Shown: positions 11,363 to 23,560 of the stretch, piece after piece
Layout of the letters: each line of letters starts with the position of its first letter
Numbering within the stretch: the stretch's first letter is position 1
Source: Ischnura elegans
Lineage: Eukaryota; Arthropoda; Insecta; Odonata; Coenagrionidae
Direction of reading: 5' to 3'
NCBI RefSeq assembly: GCF_921293095.1
Contig: NC_060254.1
Location: forward strand, 5,146,001 to 5,210,000
Length of the DNA: 64,000 nt
Translations under genes and position numbers: made by a program
The notes under the pieces: generated by a model
Databases searched by the model: none
Told to the model about the DNA's origin: nothing
The model's input: only the letters and a program-made list of their open reading frames with translations

Positions 11363-13888
11363 ATGGAGGGCAGTAGCACTGATCGTGATAGTAACGAGGA
11401 GGTTAATAGCTCCGTTCAAACTGAAAAGGTGAAACCAACAGCGGCCCAACTGGCGCGAATGGACAAAAATAGGCACCGGGCCCTGCTCATCAAACAAGCG
11501 AGGCAAAAGACCCAGCCTTACCCGACGGAGTGAGTATTATTTCATTTTCACTAAATATTCAACGGTGTTTCACAATATATGGGTTATTAAATGGTTATTG
11601 CATTGCAGACTATCAACAGCAGCCGAGAAAAGTATCATACGGGTACAGGGAAGCAAGTTCATCGACACTGGAGGAGGATTTCTTTTAGAAGAGAAAGACT
11701 TGGCTGACCCAAAAGAACCTGTATGATTATTTTCAATTTTATAATCAATCTCCGCTGCGGGAAAACCTTGCCTTACTGTTTGACGTGGTGTTTCAGGTTG
11801 TCGTGACAAGTGAGCCAGCACCTATAATCGAGCCAGATAGACCAAGTTGTATTGAGTGCAGTGAGGATTTCTACGATTCATTTCTTTTCCAGAATTTCGA
11901 ATACGCTGTTTGCGATAAGTGCAGGTATGAATAATTCTTTACATATTCAGGACTGCTGGTATAACAGTTCTCAAGCATCGACTATCCTGTTGGTTGGCGT
12001 CAACTTTATCTAATGTATTTGAATTTACCCAGGGACAATGAAGATAAGCACAGCCTCATAACAAAAACTGAAGCAAAAAATTTTTACCTGTTGAAGGATT
12101 GTGATTTCGATAAAAGAGAGCCAGCATTAAAATTTATTGTGAGGAAGAACCCTCATAATTCTAATTGGGGAGATATGAAGCTGTACTTGCAGTTACAGGT
12201 ATTGTATTATTTCAATTGTATTCTAAATATGTGATCGATTTTTATTTTCTGTTTAGCCTTGAATTTTCTTCCATTTACTTTGATTTTATCCAATTGGTAC
12301 GTGCATGACCTTGATGTATGTGATAGCAAAATTAAAACGTGTTGAATGTGTTTCGAGGTCGAGAAAAGAGCGCTGGAAGTGTGGGAGACGGAGGAGAAAT
12401 TGGAGGAAGAGAGGGAGAGGAGGCAGGAAGCCAAAGAGAAGGCAAAGATCAAGAAGTACAACAAGCAAATCAAAGGTACGAATCACAGCTTCTCTCTTGG
12501 GACATCCCTCCTTCATATCCGTACTCAAATCTATGTACTTTTTCAGATCTGCCTCATTTAAGCTCTTGTCTTTTTGGAAAGAAGTTTAATTTTACTGAAT
12601 ACATGATACTCGAAAATATTGTACTGTATACCTAATTCAATTCCACAAACTCTCTGCTCACGTTTCTACTGCCTTGCTGTTGTTATGAGACCTGTGGTGG
12701 TTTGATCGTACATAAGACCACAGGTATGATGATGACTGAAAGACAGACAGAAAATGTACAGTAGAGTTATTGGAATGAAAATTAAGTAGGCAGTATGACA
12801 TCTTTGTGTATCTTTTAATATGTTGTTCTATGATATCACTCCGAGAAAAAGTTGACTTAATTCAACTAATGCAACATGATGTCACTTGCTCCACTGGCTC
12901 CAGTAATGGCTTGTTGAGAGTTCGTATGATCTGTTTACTCCTTGAATTAAAGCGTCTTAGATTGCTCTCCAAAGAGTAACAATGGGGTCATCCACTTTCC
13001 CGAAATCACTATTCAATCAAATTATTTGGCGGATGGATGAGAAAGTTTGGATGGCAATTATTTGTGATTAAAAGCAAATGTTTCCCCATTCAGCCATTCT
13101 GTTGTAAGTTTAAAAAGAGAGAAAAAATTTTAAGCACTCACGGTCATGAGTTGGTGATGTCATCATAGCTTTGGTTAATTTAGTCTGGCAAGTTGAACCC
13201 TTTTCTGATAGAAATTTTCAGCATAATTATGTAAATGTTGACAAAAATTAACTCCTTACATTCCTATTTGCATGAAGTCACAATTTTTTGCACGTCTAAT
13301 CATAAAAAAATAGAGGAAAATGCACTCATTAACAAAATACAGATTTTTAATGTCATTTCAAAGGTAGGCAGTGATTTGGAATGAATTAATTCCTGGGTAT
13401 ATGAAAATATTATATTTACTACCTCATCATATCAGGTTCTTTCTCACAAAAATATGTAAGCAAACGAAAGCATTTTGTGAGTGACACTGCTGTGCTGTTG
13501 CATTAGAAAATCGGAAAAAAATGTATGAAGAATTGAAATACATGCATAATGAATCACTTATTGTAATTGCATTGCTTACTGGGGTGATGAATCAAGTGTC
13601 CAGGACAGAGCTGTAATGATATCCAGTCGAGATGCTTACTGATATTGTGCGGAGCAAAATCATTTCTTTTTCAGTCTGCTGAGTGTATCCTTTAAATGAA
13701 GATGTGTTCACATTTGCCTCTTTATCTCTTTTGCAGCTTTGAGGATGAACGTTAGGAGCAGCCTCTACAACAAAACATCATCAAACCATCAACACAGTTT
13801 TGGCCCTGAAGAGTACAATGAAGAGGACGATGTCTACACTAGGAAATGTACAACATGTAATTTTGAGGAGACGTTCGAGAAAATGTGA
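11363..13888 (+). CDS. XPA: DNA damage recognition protein XPA, six exons
   Basis: XPA is the nucleotide excision repair scaffold that verifies damage and recruits ERCC1-XPF and RPA in the nucleus. Coding exons are 11363-11529, 11609-11720, 11797-11924, 12033-12198, 12358-12475 and 13737-13888. All introns are GT-AG, phases stay in register, and the total is 280 residues (human XPA has 273). The ATG is the first after an in-frame stop at 11342. Visible landmarks: the ERCC1-binding core FIDTGGGF near residue 72; a zinc finger C111-x2-C114-x17-C132-x2-C135 with exactly the human spacing; the DNA-binding core with [15 protein letters not shown] and [11 protein letters not shown]; a charged helix; and the C-terminal RKCTTC...FEKM ending seen across the family. 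Exon 6 follows a 1.26 kb intron. The gene appears intact. Confidence 0.96.
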
Positions 13889-14091
13889 GGTTTATAATCT
13901 CTTACTTGGGATAGGCTTTGTTCTATCGTTTCTGGATCGTCATCTTTTTTCACATCACTCCAAATGCGTGGGAATGCTACTCTATCCAAAAAGAGAGTCA
14001 ATCAATTCGTAGGCAATAACTTTGTCTCTCCTTTCTATTTTGAATGTGTTTACATATTTTACTTTTTTTTTCGATTTTCAGACGATTAAAT

Positions 14092-14160
14092 GATCATGAT
14101 CTAATGCACAATGTTCGTCAATGCCATTTTGTTGCCAGTGAATTTCTCAGTATTGTTTAA
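14092..14160 (+). other. XPA: Possible alternative last exon of XPA
   Basis: A strong polypyrimidine acceptor (TCGATTTTCAG) ends at 14091. A GTGAGG donor-like site at 13885-13890 overlaps the normal ATG-TGA end of XPA. Joining 13884 to 14092 keeps the frame and would replace the final Met with about 27 residues, including DHDLMHNVRQCHF, stopping at 14158-14160. The canonical Glu-Lys-Met end is what the family normally has, so this may be a minor isoform or a chance acceptor. Confidence 0.3.
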
Positions 14161-14195
14161 GGGAAGATATGTGTGTATTTATTGTTTTGTAAGTA

Positions 14196-14201
14196 AATAA
14201 A
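14196..14201 (+). promoter_or_regulatory. Probable XPA polyadenylation signal
   Basis: AATAAA about 310 nt after the XPA stop and 36 nt after the possible alternative exon's stop. It is followed by AT-rich, T-containing sequence, as expected of a cleavage site. Confidence 0.55.
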
Positions 14202-14204
14202 GCT

Positions 14205-17200
14205 AATGAAGTGTTATTCTATTTTATGACATTCTCTAAATCTCTAAAATTGAAATTGTTATATTATCTCCATGGGCTAATTAACATATCCTGTATATTT
14301 TCTCTGAAAATACCAAACACATTGCCATAGGAAAATATTGACTGGGACTGAGAATCAAATTGCTCGCCTTTGGCTTTCTGGACTTCAGTGCAGACTACTA
14401 GGATATATCCTTGTCTGCCTCAGCAATTTAAAGAATTCTTGTAGTTATTCTGGATTCTACTATTTACATGGCAGAGCTGAAATATACACTGATTTGAGTA
14501 GTAACTGGGCTACCTGTAGTGATTATATTTCATGTACTATTTAATTTTAATCATTATATTTTCATAATGCCGCTAAATATTTTTAACGCGATATCTAGAA
14601 TGAAAGGCAGCATAGTGGGCTAGTAGGTATATTGCTTGGCTGGTGATTGAAGGGTCCTTGTGTTTTGCCTTGAGACATCCCCAAATATTATGTAAAATCC
14701 TCGAGGTGCCGCATGGCAGAGTGAAAAGAACTGGCCTACCTACATATAATGTGTGACATTCACACACCAGTCTGGAGTGACCTCTACCCTCACCTTTCCT
14801 AACCAACCTTTGGGTTGAATCAATGGGTGAACAATTGGGTTGAATCAACTCATTGCTCTCTGGAAGTAATCATTACTTTTCAGCAGATACCCTACCTAAG
14901 CACGTACTTCAAGAAGACCATGCTGTTTTGATGAACGTCTCCGTATGTGAATGCCTTTGCCAAGTTATGCTAGTGGGCACTGTTGTCTCAGGCCAAGCAG
15001 TTTAAGAGGAAGTAAGAAACTGGAGATGTAGCCATATTATTTCAAGTGTACTGTTTGATGATTTATGTATGTATATCATTCTTGCTTGTGTGCAAGATAA
15101 TTGTAGATTTTTTCCAAACTTGATTACCTACGTTCAATCCAGCATAAGGCATCTAATATTTTTCTCTTCTCTTCATTAAATGTTGCTGATTATTATTAAA
15201 ATGAATTCTCGATAATACAAACTAAAGAGTTTTAAATTGTAGTTCGACAAAACATATCCAATTCTGGTGCATAGACCTCATCTAGTATTTAAGAAAAAAT
15301 TCTAAAAAGTAATTGTGGCAATACTGGCAAATATAACTAGTTAGTTTTAAAAACTGTTCCTGGTACTCATAGCTGATTGCAAATTCTTTATTAAAGTTAC
15401 TGCAAGTGAGTCCAGAGACATTGTTTTGGGACTTTACCCATCTCTGAATATGCATACCACATAAAATACCATGGTTTGTCACAAAAATGAAGTGCAGTAA
15501 GAATCTCTGGCGGAGACCTGCGTAGATTTTTATTTATGTATTTATTTTCATTTTATAATAGTTTTCTTAGATGACTGACTGTCTCATGATGAATCTGGAT
15601 CGGATGCTAGGTGTCTCCTAAATTAGTGTGATTGATCATTTAATTTATGCAGTGAGATTACTCCATCTGAACTAAAATTGCTGTCCATTAAAGAATAGAG
15701 AAAAGAGGGAAAGGAAAGTAGTCAGTCGATTGACAATTACATATTTCAATTTATCAAAAGAATACAATTGTTGGAAAGGAAAGTAAATCTTCCCCATTGT
15801 GAGTTATTCTCTGAAAAGTGAAAAATGAATAATTTCCCACCCTCTTCTCGTGAGTTGTAATTAGGGATCACTCACTCATTCTGGGAGAACCATTCCTGAC
15901 GAGAGGGAATCTCTCACCGGAGTGTAAACCACATGTGAGCAGGAGAGGAGTGGCTGAGATGTGGTGAACTGCTCGCCATGAGTTCTAATCGACTTAATCA
16001 CTTATCCATGAAGGGGCTGAGACTGCCGATATTTCAACCGAAACAACTTGAGGAGTAATAAAAGGAGGATTGGAAAAATTGAAGGATGGTGAACCCAATA
16101 CTTATTTTTCAAACTCCAGTACATTTCACATTGATTACAAAATTGGTGGTTGAGCGAATCGCATCCGATTCAACGTGCATGCTGAGTCGCTCGCTCAATT
16201 GATTCTCATGCTCGTACAAGTGTTGGGGGAATGGCAGAAAGAGGGCAGGTTAGTGCCTGAAAATCAACTATTAATCAGTAAAGTAGGTGCTCTGCGGAGT
16301 ATTGCTGTGGCCATCTTGATATGGCCTCCCTCGGATCCCTCGAGAACTGAGTAAATTGAAGAATACATTAAGAGTAATGATGTCTGAATTGTTTACTAAA
16401 TTGAGTGAGAATAAGGCCGTGACATGCAACGCTATTCTTACTGTATTACCCATGTGTGTTTAAATGCAAGATATCACGGGACATTCTACTTTAAAATGAG
16501 GTGACCTAACCTCACAGTGATCTTGGCCCCCTGCAATGGAATATTATCTATCTACTATATGAAATTGTTGCTATTATAGGTAGGAAATGTATGAGAGATA
16601 GAGACAATGAGGATAGACCACACATTAAAAATTTAAGGGAGACAGAGCACTCCCTTGTCTCACTCCTTTCCTTATTCTTGCTTCTTCACAGATGGGTCCA
16701 GATTCAATCACAGGCACTACATATTTGATATGGATTGTGGATAATCCACCATATATTTCAAATGGATTCTGATTTTGGGTGAAAGCAAACGACCCTCCTC
16801 CCCTCAGACCTAGAGCTTTTAATGCATTATCCCAAGAATATAAGTGAAATTTAGAGTCTCTCTGCCATGAGGCTTAACCATCTTGTTTCTTGTAAAAACT
16901 GAAAATATTGCTTCTACTTTTTTGAAGCATTTAGACTATTATCACTGTAATGTAACTATGTATCTCTTTATTCACTTCAAATGTGAAATAAATGTTATTC
17001 GATACAATGACTCATAAAAGAGCTTTAAATAATCATTTCAAAAGAGATGTTTTGTCCACAGGATATTAGAATTATTTAGTTAAGCAAAAATTGTAATATT
17101 TTATGGAAAGAAGAATCTTTAGCTTTATCCTAAGAATAAAAAAATCAAGTAAAACCTGAAAAATAGAGGCAGTATAATAATTTTCCATCCTACAAAGGTG

Positions 17201-18150
17201 CAGGTGTACAAAGGGCAATTTACTCATCATAAATAGATAGCATATTGGTGGCATACATTGATACCTAGGTATTTCTGGGAGGCTGAGCTCCTCCCTAATA
17301 TTTGCACCAGAATGGACTGCCATTTGCCGCTATATATTAACATTGGTTAGGCCCAAGGTATGATGGAAGAGGAGTATATAGAGTGCGTGTAGCTCTCTTC
17401 TATGCACCTTAGGTTGTCTCCCAAAGCAGAGCGTAACCTCGGTGATGAGAGGCAATCGCACCATTTCAGAAACATATCATACATATTCATCAAATTTAGC
17501 TACCCAAAATTCTCAAGTACATATAATGCACACTCGAATATAAAGTGCAGGATGATCTCAGGTTATTAGCTACATGTCTCTAAAATTTCAAGTGCAAGAA
17601 GCACCCTTGTACAACACCTGCAGAACCTTGATAACTGAAATTCATATTCTCAGAACCAATGAAATTCATAATTTTTCTCTGATTTTGTATTCAAATTTCT
17701 GGATGATAATTTGTATCAAGGACCGAGCCACAAATTCTTATGCATAACCCTCCCTTCTTCCCCATATGTACTACATGCGTCAAATAACTTTGAAAAGTTT
17801 GCAAAAAAGACTAACATTAATCACTTGAAACCACTTATGGAAGGGGTAGGCAGAGAGCATTGGTAGAAGGTATCAGCTGACATGTAGGAGGAGAATCAAT
17901 GGGGGAGTGCAGGCAGGATGACTGAATGTATTGGATCCAGAGTCCGTATTGCGCATACTGCATATATATTGCACACAAGTGCAATACGCATACTGTGCAT
18001 TGGAGCATCCATGCACCGTATGACCCTTGGTCATATGGGACATGGGTGGATAAAGTGCTATCTTGAGCTACATTTAAATATGTATTGTGAAATAATAATT
18101 ATGCACAATATTCAAGCCAAGTTTTGAATAGATAATTTTTCCAACAATTA
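14205..18150. other. Intergenic, no supported gene
   Basis: AT-rich sequence. Weak tRNA-like or SINE-like wording lies near 14606-14660, and a patch of near-palindromic short words (GCATACTGCATATATATTGC) lies near 17950. No frame above about 90 codons and no domain was recognised. Confidence 0.45.
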
Positions 18151-18199
18151 AGATATAAAAAGTGTTGGCAATTCAGAGAAAATTAAAAAAATCATGTTA

Positions 18200-18480
18200 A
18201 TTTAAAGAATTGAGAAAAGAGTTGAGGAGAAGAGAAGTCTTTTGGAAACATTGCGTGGAAGATGGGACAATTCAAATGGCCACATGATGAGAAATGATGA
18301 TATATATGTTGAAAATTATCAATGAAGGAGAAGTGGAAGGGAAGAGTGGTAGAGTTAAGCCACGGATGATGGCAAGTGATTAAGTATGTGAAGCTGAAGA
18401 ATTATGGAGGCATTCAAGGATTAGCTAGCGGGAGGATTGAGTAGAGGACTGAGCCAAACCAGTGGGATTGAAGTGCATGG
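18200..18480 (+). pseudogene. Decayed LINE 3' coding tail
   Basis: Read across frames this resembles the C-terminal tail of RTE-like LINE proteins: a trace of RW.....GHMMRND, a stretch of Gly, Arg and Lys, then a KAEELWRHSR-like part. It is heavily interrupted. The call rests on word order only. Confidence 0.35.
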
Positions 18481-18551
18481 GAAAATCCTCTGAGTGTCTT
18501 CTCAAAAACGGCCGAAATTGGCCTCAATTCACTCTGTCTGCTGACCGCAAG

Positions 18552-18700
18552 TAGGTACAGCTTCAGTCAGGGGCGGTGTGGGGTAGTTGGGGGCCCTTGG
18601 CTAGGGCTGGTGATGGAGCCCTCCTTACCGGAGGATGCAAGGGTCCTTTGCCGGAAAATTTTAAGAAATTGCATGACCAGAAATAGATTTTTACGCTATT
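18552..18700 (+). repeat. Fragment resembling a hAT-type MITE
   Basis: It begins CAGGGGCGGTGTGGGG and continues through a G-rich stretch to GGAAAATTTTAAGAAATTGC. This resembles the left part of the MITE at 22884-23182 (CAGGGGCGCAGC, then AAAATTTTAGGAATAATTG). No matching right end was found. Confidence 0.35.
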
Positions 18701-20328
18701 CTGTCTTTAAAAAACTGGACAAAATTTAGTCAAAAACAGCGATCTTGTAAGAAAATACACTGTAAAAAGTGAGAATTTTACAATTTATAAAATTTCATAA
18801 TTTATGATGGTTTCATTATCTACTAAGTGAATTATTTCCTCGAAACTGCATGGCTATCTAAGACGCCTCTAAAATAACCTAAAAAATTCTTCTGCGACCG
18901 TAATTTATTTTGATTTTATAAGATCTTTTCTTCTCTCGTGGGCTACAGCCTTGTCGTGGTGGAAAGGCTTATGCGTTCCTATGACCCCAAGAGCTGTACT
19001 GGCGGGTTTAATTCTAAATTATTCCCGGTAGAGCCACCCATGCCCAATAGGTCAAAGGGTAGGAGCCAGACTAAAGGTAGTCCACGTGATGGTGTCACGT
19101 GAAAAACACTGTTGGAATGGAAGTGGGAAACCCTACCAACTATCTCTTCCCTGAAAACATGGAGTACAACCAAATGAGCCTCGGAATCTCATCGCCCAGG
19201 ACCCATCCACAAAGGGTGGGTTTGGGGCACGGCAGCCAGGTCCTTGGGGTCGTCAACATGCGAAATCCTTGCAGAGACTTATCATCATCAGCAGCAGCAT
19301 CAGCAATGAAGAAGGAAGAAAAGAAGACCAAGAAGATGGAGAAGAAGAAGTTGGCAATAAATGTAGGGACGTGGAATGTGAGGACATTGATGAAGGCGTG
19401 GAAGTTAGAAAATATAAAAAGGGAAATGGATAAAGGGAGAATAGATATCTTAGGATTATGCGAGGTGAGGTGGAGGGATGGGGGGTACTACTGGAGTGAT
19501 GGTTATAGGGTTATATATAGTAGTGGGGAAGAAAGCCAGCGAGGGGTAGCTTTAGTATTAAACGGGAAGATGGGTAAGCTGGTGGTAGGTACAGACCAGG
19601 TAAGCGATAGGATTCTGGTGGTAGAAATTGAGGCGCGGCCCACCAACCTCTTGGTGGTTCAAGTTTACATACCCACTAGTAATGATAGGGAGGAAGAAGT
19701 AGATGAGGTGTATGAACAGCTCGAGGAATTAATAAGAGAAACTCCGGGTAAGAAAATCTAGTAGTGATGGGGGACTGGAATGCTTCATTCGGGGAAGGGA
19801 GGGATGGGAACTGAATAAGAGAATTTGGAGTAGGAATATGGAATGACAGGGCAGAGAAAGCAGCAGAATTTTGTAGGAGAAACAAATTATTCATCACAAA
19901 CACATGGTTCAATCGTCATAATGGGCAAAGATACACATGGAAAAGTCTAGGGGGAGATATCAGATAGACTACTTTATGGTAAGACAAAGGTTTAGGAATA
20001 ATGTGAAAAACTCACGAGGCTTCCCTGCAGTGGATGCCGATTCAGACCACAATCTAGTGCTTATGAAATGCAACGTAAGATTCAAAAGACTAAGAAAGTC
20101 AGGAAGGCGAGGACATAGAATGCAGAAGCGCTTAAGTGGACTATTGGGAGAGAATATCAGGATCTGGTGTACAATAGTTACGGGGAGATTGCAAGTACAC
20201 AGACTGTAGAGGAAGGGTGGGATAACAATATTAAAACAGGAATAGTCAAAGCGGTGGAGAAGTCAATTAGCTACATTGACAGCAGAAGGATAAAGAAGCA
20301 ATGGGTTATGGAGGCAATGGTAAAAGAA

Positions 20329-20386
20329 ATGGAGGAGAGAAGGAAGTGGAAGAACATGTTCTTCCACTTCCTTCTCTCTCCTCCAT
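20329..20386 (+). repeat. Snap-back palindrome in LINE copy A
   Basis: Near-perfect inverted repeat with essentially no spacer, centred on CATG at 20355-20358. Left arm 20329-20356, right arm 20357-20386; the only difference is an extra TC step in the CT run. In copy B the left arm is followed directly by the next LINE segment, so the right arm is an added reverse-complement copy. Confidence 0.9.
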
Positions 20387-21807
20387 GCATGGACACAGAG
20401 CGGGGCAAAAGAATGTATAGGGAACTAAATAATCGATTACGATATGAAACTAAGAGGGCAAGGGAGGTTTGGAGGAAAAGACAGTGTGAGGAAATGGAAA
20501 AGTTCCAGAAGGAAGGAGAGATAGGCGTGTTATATGGCCAAGTTAAGTTGTTATCGGGCGGCAAAAGAAGGCAAACCATGCCTAAAATTAAGGCTAAAGA
20601 TGGAAAGATGCTAAGCGAGTGAGAGGAGGTATATAGGAGGTGGAAGGAATACGTGGAGGATCTCTATGAAGGGAGGAACAGACCAGAGAGATTGACCTTA
20701 GAGGAAGAAGGTGAAAAGGAGGAGGATAATCTTGGGCCAGGGATATTTGATTCGGAAATAGAGAAAGTGATTTGTGATATGAAGGCTAGGAAAGCAGTAG
20801 GCGTGGACAATATCCCGTGTGAGCTTCTGAAGAATCTAGGAAAGGATAGTAAGAAAAGGTTTTTCGAACTAGTACGCAGGATCTACGAGGAGGGATGTTG
20901 GCCGGAAGATTTCGTAAAGACGGTTTTAATTCCGCTTCCGAAAAAGAAGAAAGCTGTGGAATGCGGAGATTATAGGACTATCAGCCTAATATCAGCACGC
21001 GGCGAAAGTGGTACTGAGGGCGTTGAACAGACGAATGGAGGCGAGGGCAAACGAGTATTTGGGCGAAGATCAGTTTGGTTTTAGAAAAGGGAAATCAACT
21101 CCTGATGCAGTAGTAATAATGAGGTCTGTCATGGAGAGGAACCTAAAATATGGCCAGGACGTGTATGCCTGCTTTGTGGATTTTGAAAAAGTATTTGATT
21201 GGGTGAACTGGGTAAAGTTAATGGATATAATCAAGAGAATATGTGCAGATTGGAGGGATAGCTGACTGATTCGTAATGTGAATTTGCCCCAGACTGTGCA
21301 AGTGAGGGAAGTGTTTGGACAATCTGAGTGGGCAAGCATTTGCCGGCGAGTGAGACAAGGTTGTCCTTTATTGACGCTGCTTTTTAACGTATAAGCTGAG
21401 GAGATGGCAAGAGAAGCGTGGGACGAGTTGGTAGCAGAAGTGAAAGTGGGAGGAATGATGATTAAATCGGTAAGGTTCAGGGATGATCAGGCACTGATTA
21501 GCCAGTCAGGGAGGGGACTACAGGCACTAGTGGATGCGTTAGACGAGCAGTGCGAGGAGTATGGGATGAGGATTAATCACTAGACGACCAAGGTTATGCA
21601 GTGCGTCACGAGCAAGGAATGTGAGACTCAAGATAAAAGTATGTGTGGAAAAACATGAGCGAGCAGAACAATGCAACTATCTGGCCAGCACATTAGAGGA
21701 AAGCGGACACAGTAGCAAAGACATTAGGAAGCGAATTGCACTTGCAAAGGAGGCACTCATGAACAGGAAGGAGCTTCTGAGGTGAACGTTATGTAAGTTT
21801 AAAGAAA

Positions 21808-21880
21808 AGTTTAGTGAAGAGTTTGATCTGGAGTGTAGACCTAGTGTAGCTACACTCCAGATCAAACTCTTCACTAAACT
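21808..21880 (+). repeat. Second snap-back palindrome in LINE copy A
   Basis: Perfect 30-nt arms (21808-21837 and 21851-21880) around a 13-nt spacer. The equivalent place in copy B has ordinary coding sequence (WIVALYGAETWT), here replaced by the inverted copy of the preceding KSLIW-encoding segment. Confidence 0.9.
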
Positions 21881-22434
21881 GAGGAAAGAAGATGAGAGAA
21901 GATTGGAGGCATTCGAGATGTGGGTATGGAGAAGAATGGAGAGGGTGAAATGGACGGAGAGGAAAAGGAATGACGAAGTGCTGGATATGGTTGGCGAGGA
22001 GAGGCAGCTTTTAGATGACGTAAGGAGGAGACAGAAGGTATGGATGGAGTTAGTGCTTAGTGGTGAGGGGATGTTGAAAATGGTGTTAGAGGGTAGAATG
22101 TTAGGGAAACGAGGGAGGGGAAGGAAAAGAATAGGATTTTTAGATAGATTGAAAGGGATTAGGCCTTACAGTGAATAAAAGAAGGCAGTGCTGGAAGGAA
22201 AGGGAGGCTCCCAGATTACATCTTTAGTACTCCATGGAAACCTACCTTAATCGGTAGAATATTATTATAACAATAAAAGATCTCTTTACTCAGAGTAAAT
22301 GAAGCAACTTGTGGAACAGTAAAATTTTATGATTGAAATAAAACTTTGATTCAAGTAATCCTAGTCTATTTTTAAGTACGCCTTTAACATACGCTCCACG
22401 TTCGCCGACCAGCCGACGTGGCCAAACCGCCCAT

Positions 22435-23398
22435 AATAGGGTAGTTTCCTTCATCAAAGAAAACGAAAGGCATTGATTGCGATTCGTTACCCACCATTAG
22501 TGTATTCATAATATACAAATTATTTGGTTTTAGAACTCCCAGTTTAGACGAATGGCAAATGGTCAATTTTAACCTCGTTTGAAAAAGGCCAGATTGGGGC
22601 CGATGCGATTCCAGTCCACGTGACATCACAGGGACGTAGTTTCTATACGAGTAGATAGGAGTTTTACACCATCTGAGATTACCAATGCATGCATGAGGCA
22701 CAGAGCTCAGGGAAATATTCCTTAATAATCGCACATTAAAAATACCTAAGTTCGGAAAGTTTCCTTCGTTTGATAGGGGGATAGGGGGATAATCTTTATT
22801 TAAACCAAGCACTACCTGCTAGCAGCCTGTATCAGCGCTCGTTGTATCTGCGCTCAAAGCTACGCCCCAAGATCATCTCACACCAGGGGCGCAGCTAAGA
22901 ATATAGGCAAGGGGGGTTTTAGGCGCAACTAGTACTTACGGGTGTGGGGATATTGCATATCCTCCAGGGTAAGCAGGAGTTGCGGGGGCCCTCATCCAGA
23001 AAAATTTTAGGAATAATTGTTCAAAATGGCAGGTTTTACGGCTCTCTGAGGGATATTTGATTAATCCTAACACTATTCTATAAGTAATACTGATCTAAAA
23101 AGTAAAATGGTTTAAACTAAAAGAATTTCTGAACTCTGGGTGGGTTTTATCCCCCAAAACCCCCCTTTCGCTGCGCCTATGCCTCACACGCCGACAGCGG
23201 GAACCAGAATGACGTCACAAGGCGTTTTCCCAGCATTCGTACTTAGCCGTCGCGTTTTCGCGCGCTTGAAATTTTTCACTTTTCATTTAATCGCAAAAAA
23301 TAGATATCGTCATTAAAAAATCTAAAAGTGAAATTCGTACTCCAGGAGTAATAATCTTTCGATTTAAGTCTTGAAAAATTAAAGGAATCCACCCTATT
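22435..23398 (+). repeat. TIR repeat family T, copy A, interrupted
   Basis: One of three copies (also 51706-52722 and, inverted, 55604-56268). Each is about 660 bp after nested insertions are removed. The ends are inverted: AATAGGGTAGTTTCC and GGAATCCACCCTATT. Interior landmarks are GTATTCATAATATACAAATT, CCACGTGACATCACAGGGAC and TAGCCGTCGCGTTTTCGCGC. There is no open frame of note, so it is a non-autonomous DNA element. The superfamily is not assigned because the flanks show no clear target duplication. Confidence 0.7.
22884..23182 (+). mobile_element. hAT-type MITE nested in repeat T
   Basis: A 299-bp insertion splits copy A of repeat T at a CTCACAC site, which appears on both sides (22877-22883 and 23183-23189; 8 bp with one mismatch if extended by one base). 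Its ends are imperfect inverted repeats: AGGGGCGCAGC on the left and GCTGCGCCTAT on the right. It has no coding capacity. Target-duplication length and end sequence fit hAT-derived MITEs. Confidence 0.7.
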
Positions 23399-23422
23399 GA
23401 TAATTATTCATCGCCTGATACT

Positions 23423-23560
23423 TTTACATCTACATAATACCCCGCAAGCCGCCTAACAGGCGTGTGGCAGGGGGTGTTAGGACACCAGCCGTTTACAAAT
23501 AAGAAGGAAGTGCTCTAAGGAAATTACGACTAACATTTATTAAAGTGCTTAACCTCTATA
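23423..23560 (-). repeat. CR1-like LINE 3' end, solitary
   Basis: On the minus strand this carries CTAACACCCCCTGCCACACG followed by CCTGTTAGGCGGCTTGCGGG and TATTATGTAGATGT. It is nearly the same as the tail at 23798-23910. It is either a 5'-truncated copy or an older duplicate lying tail-to-head next to the larger LINE. Confidence 0.6.

Larger units (their letters stand above)
19099..22178 (+). pseudogene. Broken endonuclease-RT of RTE-like LINE copy A
   Basis: The endonuclease part (19372-19761) reads GTWNVRT, then LGLCEVRW, with the expected spacing. The GDWNA motif follows in another frame after 19764, and DSDHNLV lies near 20040. The RT half shows IPLPKKKKAVECGDYRTISL near 20925, DQFGFRKGKST and FVDFEKVFDW. 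The FADD motif has become FRDD by one base change near 21478. The C-terminal region at 21903-22178 reads through the position where copy B carries its stop, giving WTERKRNDEV, so it records the ancestral lysine/arginine codon there. Confidence 0.8.
18930..22276 (+). mobile_element. RTE-like LINE, full-length but decayed (copy A)
   Basis: A 3.35 kb element of the same family and length as 60254-63578. It starts with the shared leader near GTGGGCTACAGCC and ends with AATCGGTAGAATATTATTA. AAGATCT occurs on both flanks (18920-18926 and 22277-22283), consistent with a short target-site duplication. The single endonuclease-reverse transcriptase frame is broken repeatedly: open pieces are 19099-19761, 19937-20209, 20167-20622, 20653-21084, 21008-21265 and 21903-22178. 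Two long palindromic insertions are described separately. Compared with copy B it is clearly older. Confidence 0.85.

Noticed and set aside
12207-12635. Several overlapping ORFs on both strands
   Set aside because: All are shadows of XPA exon 5 and its flanking introns.
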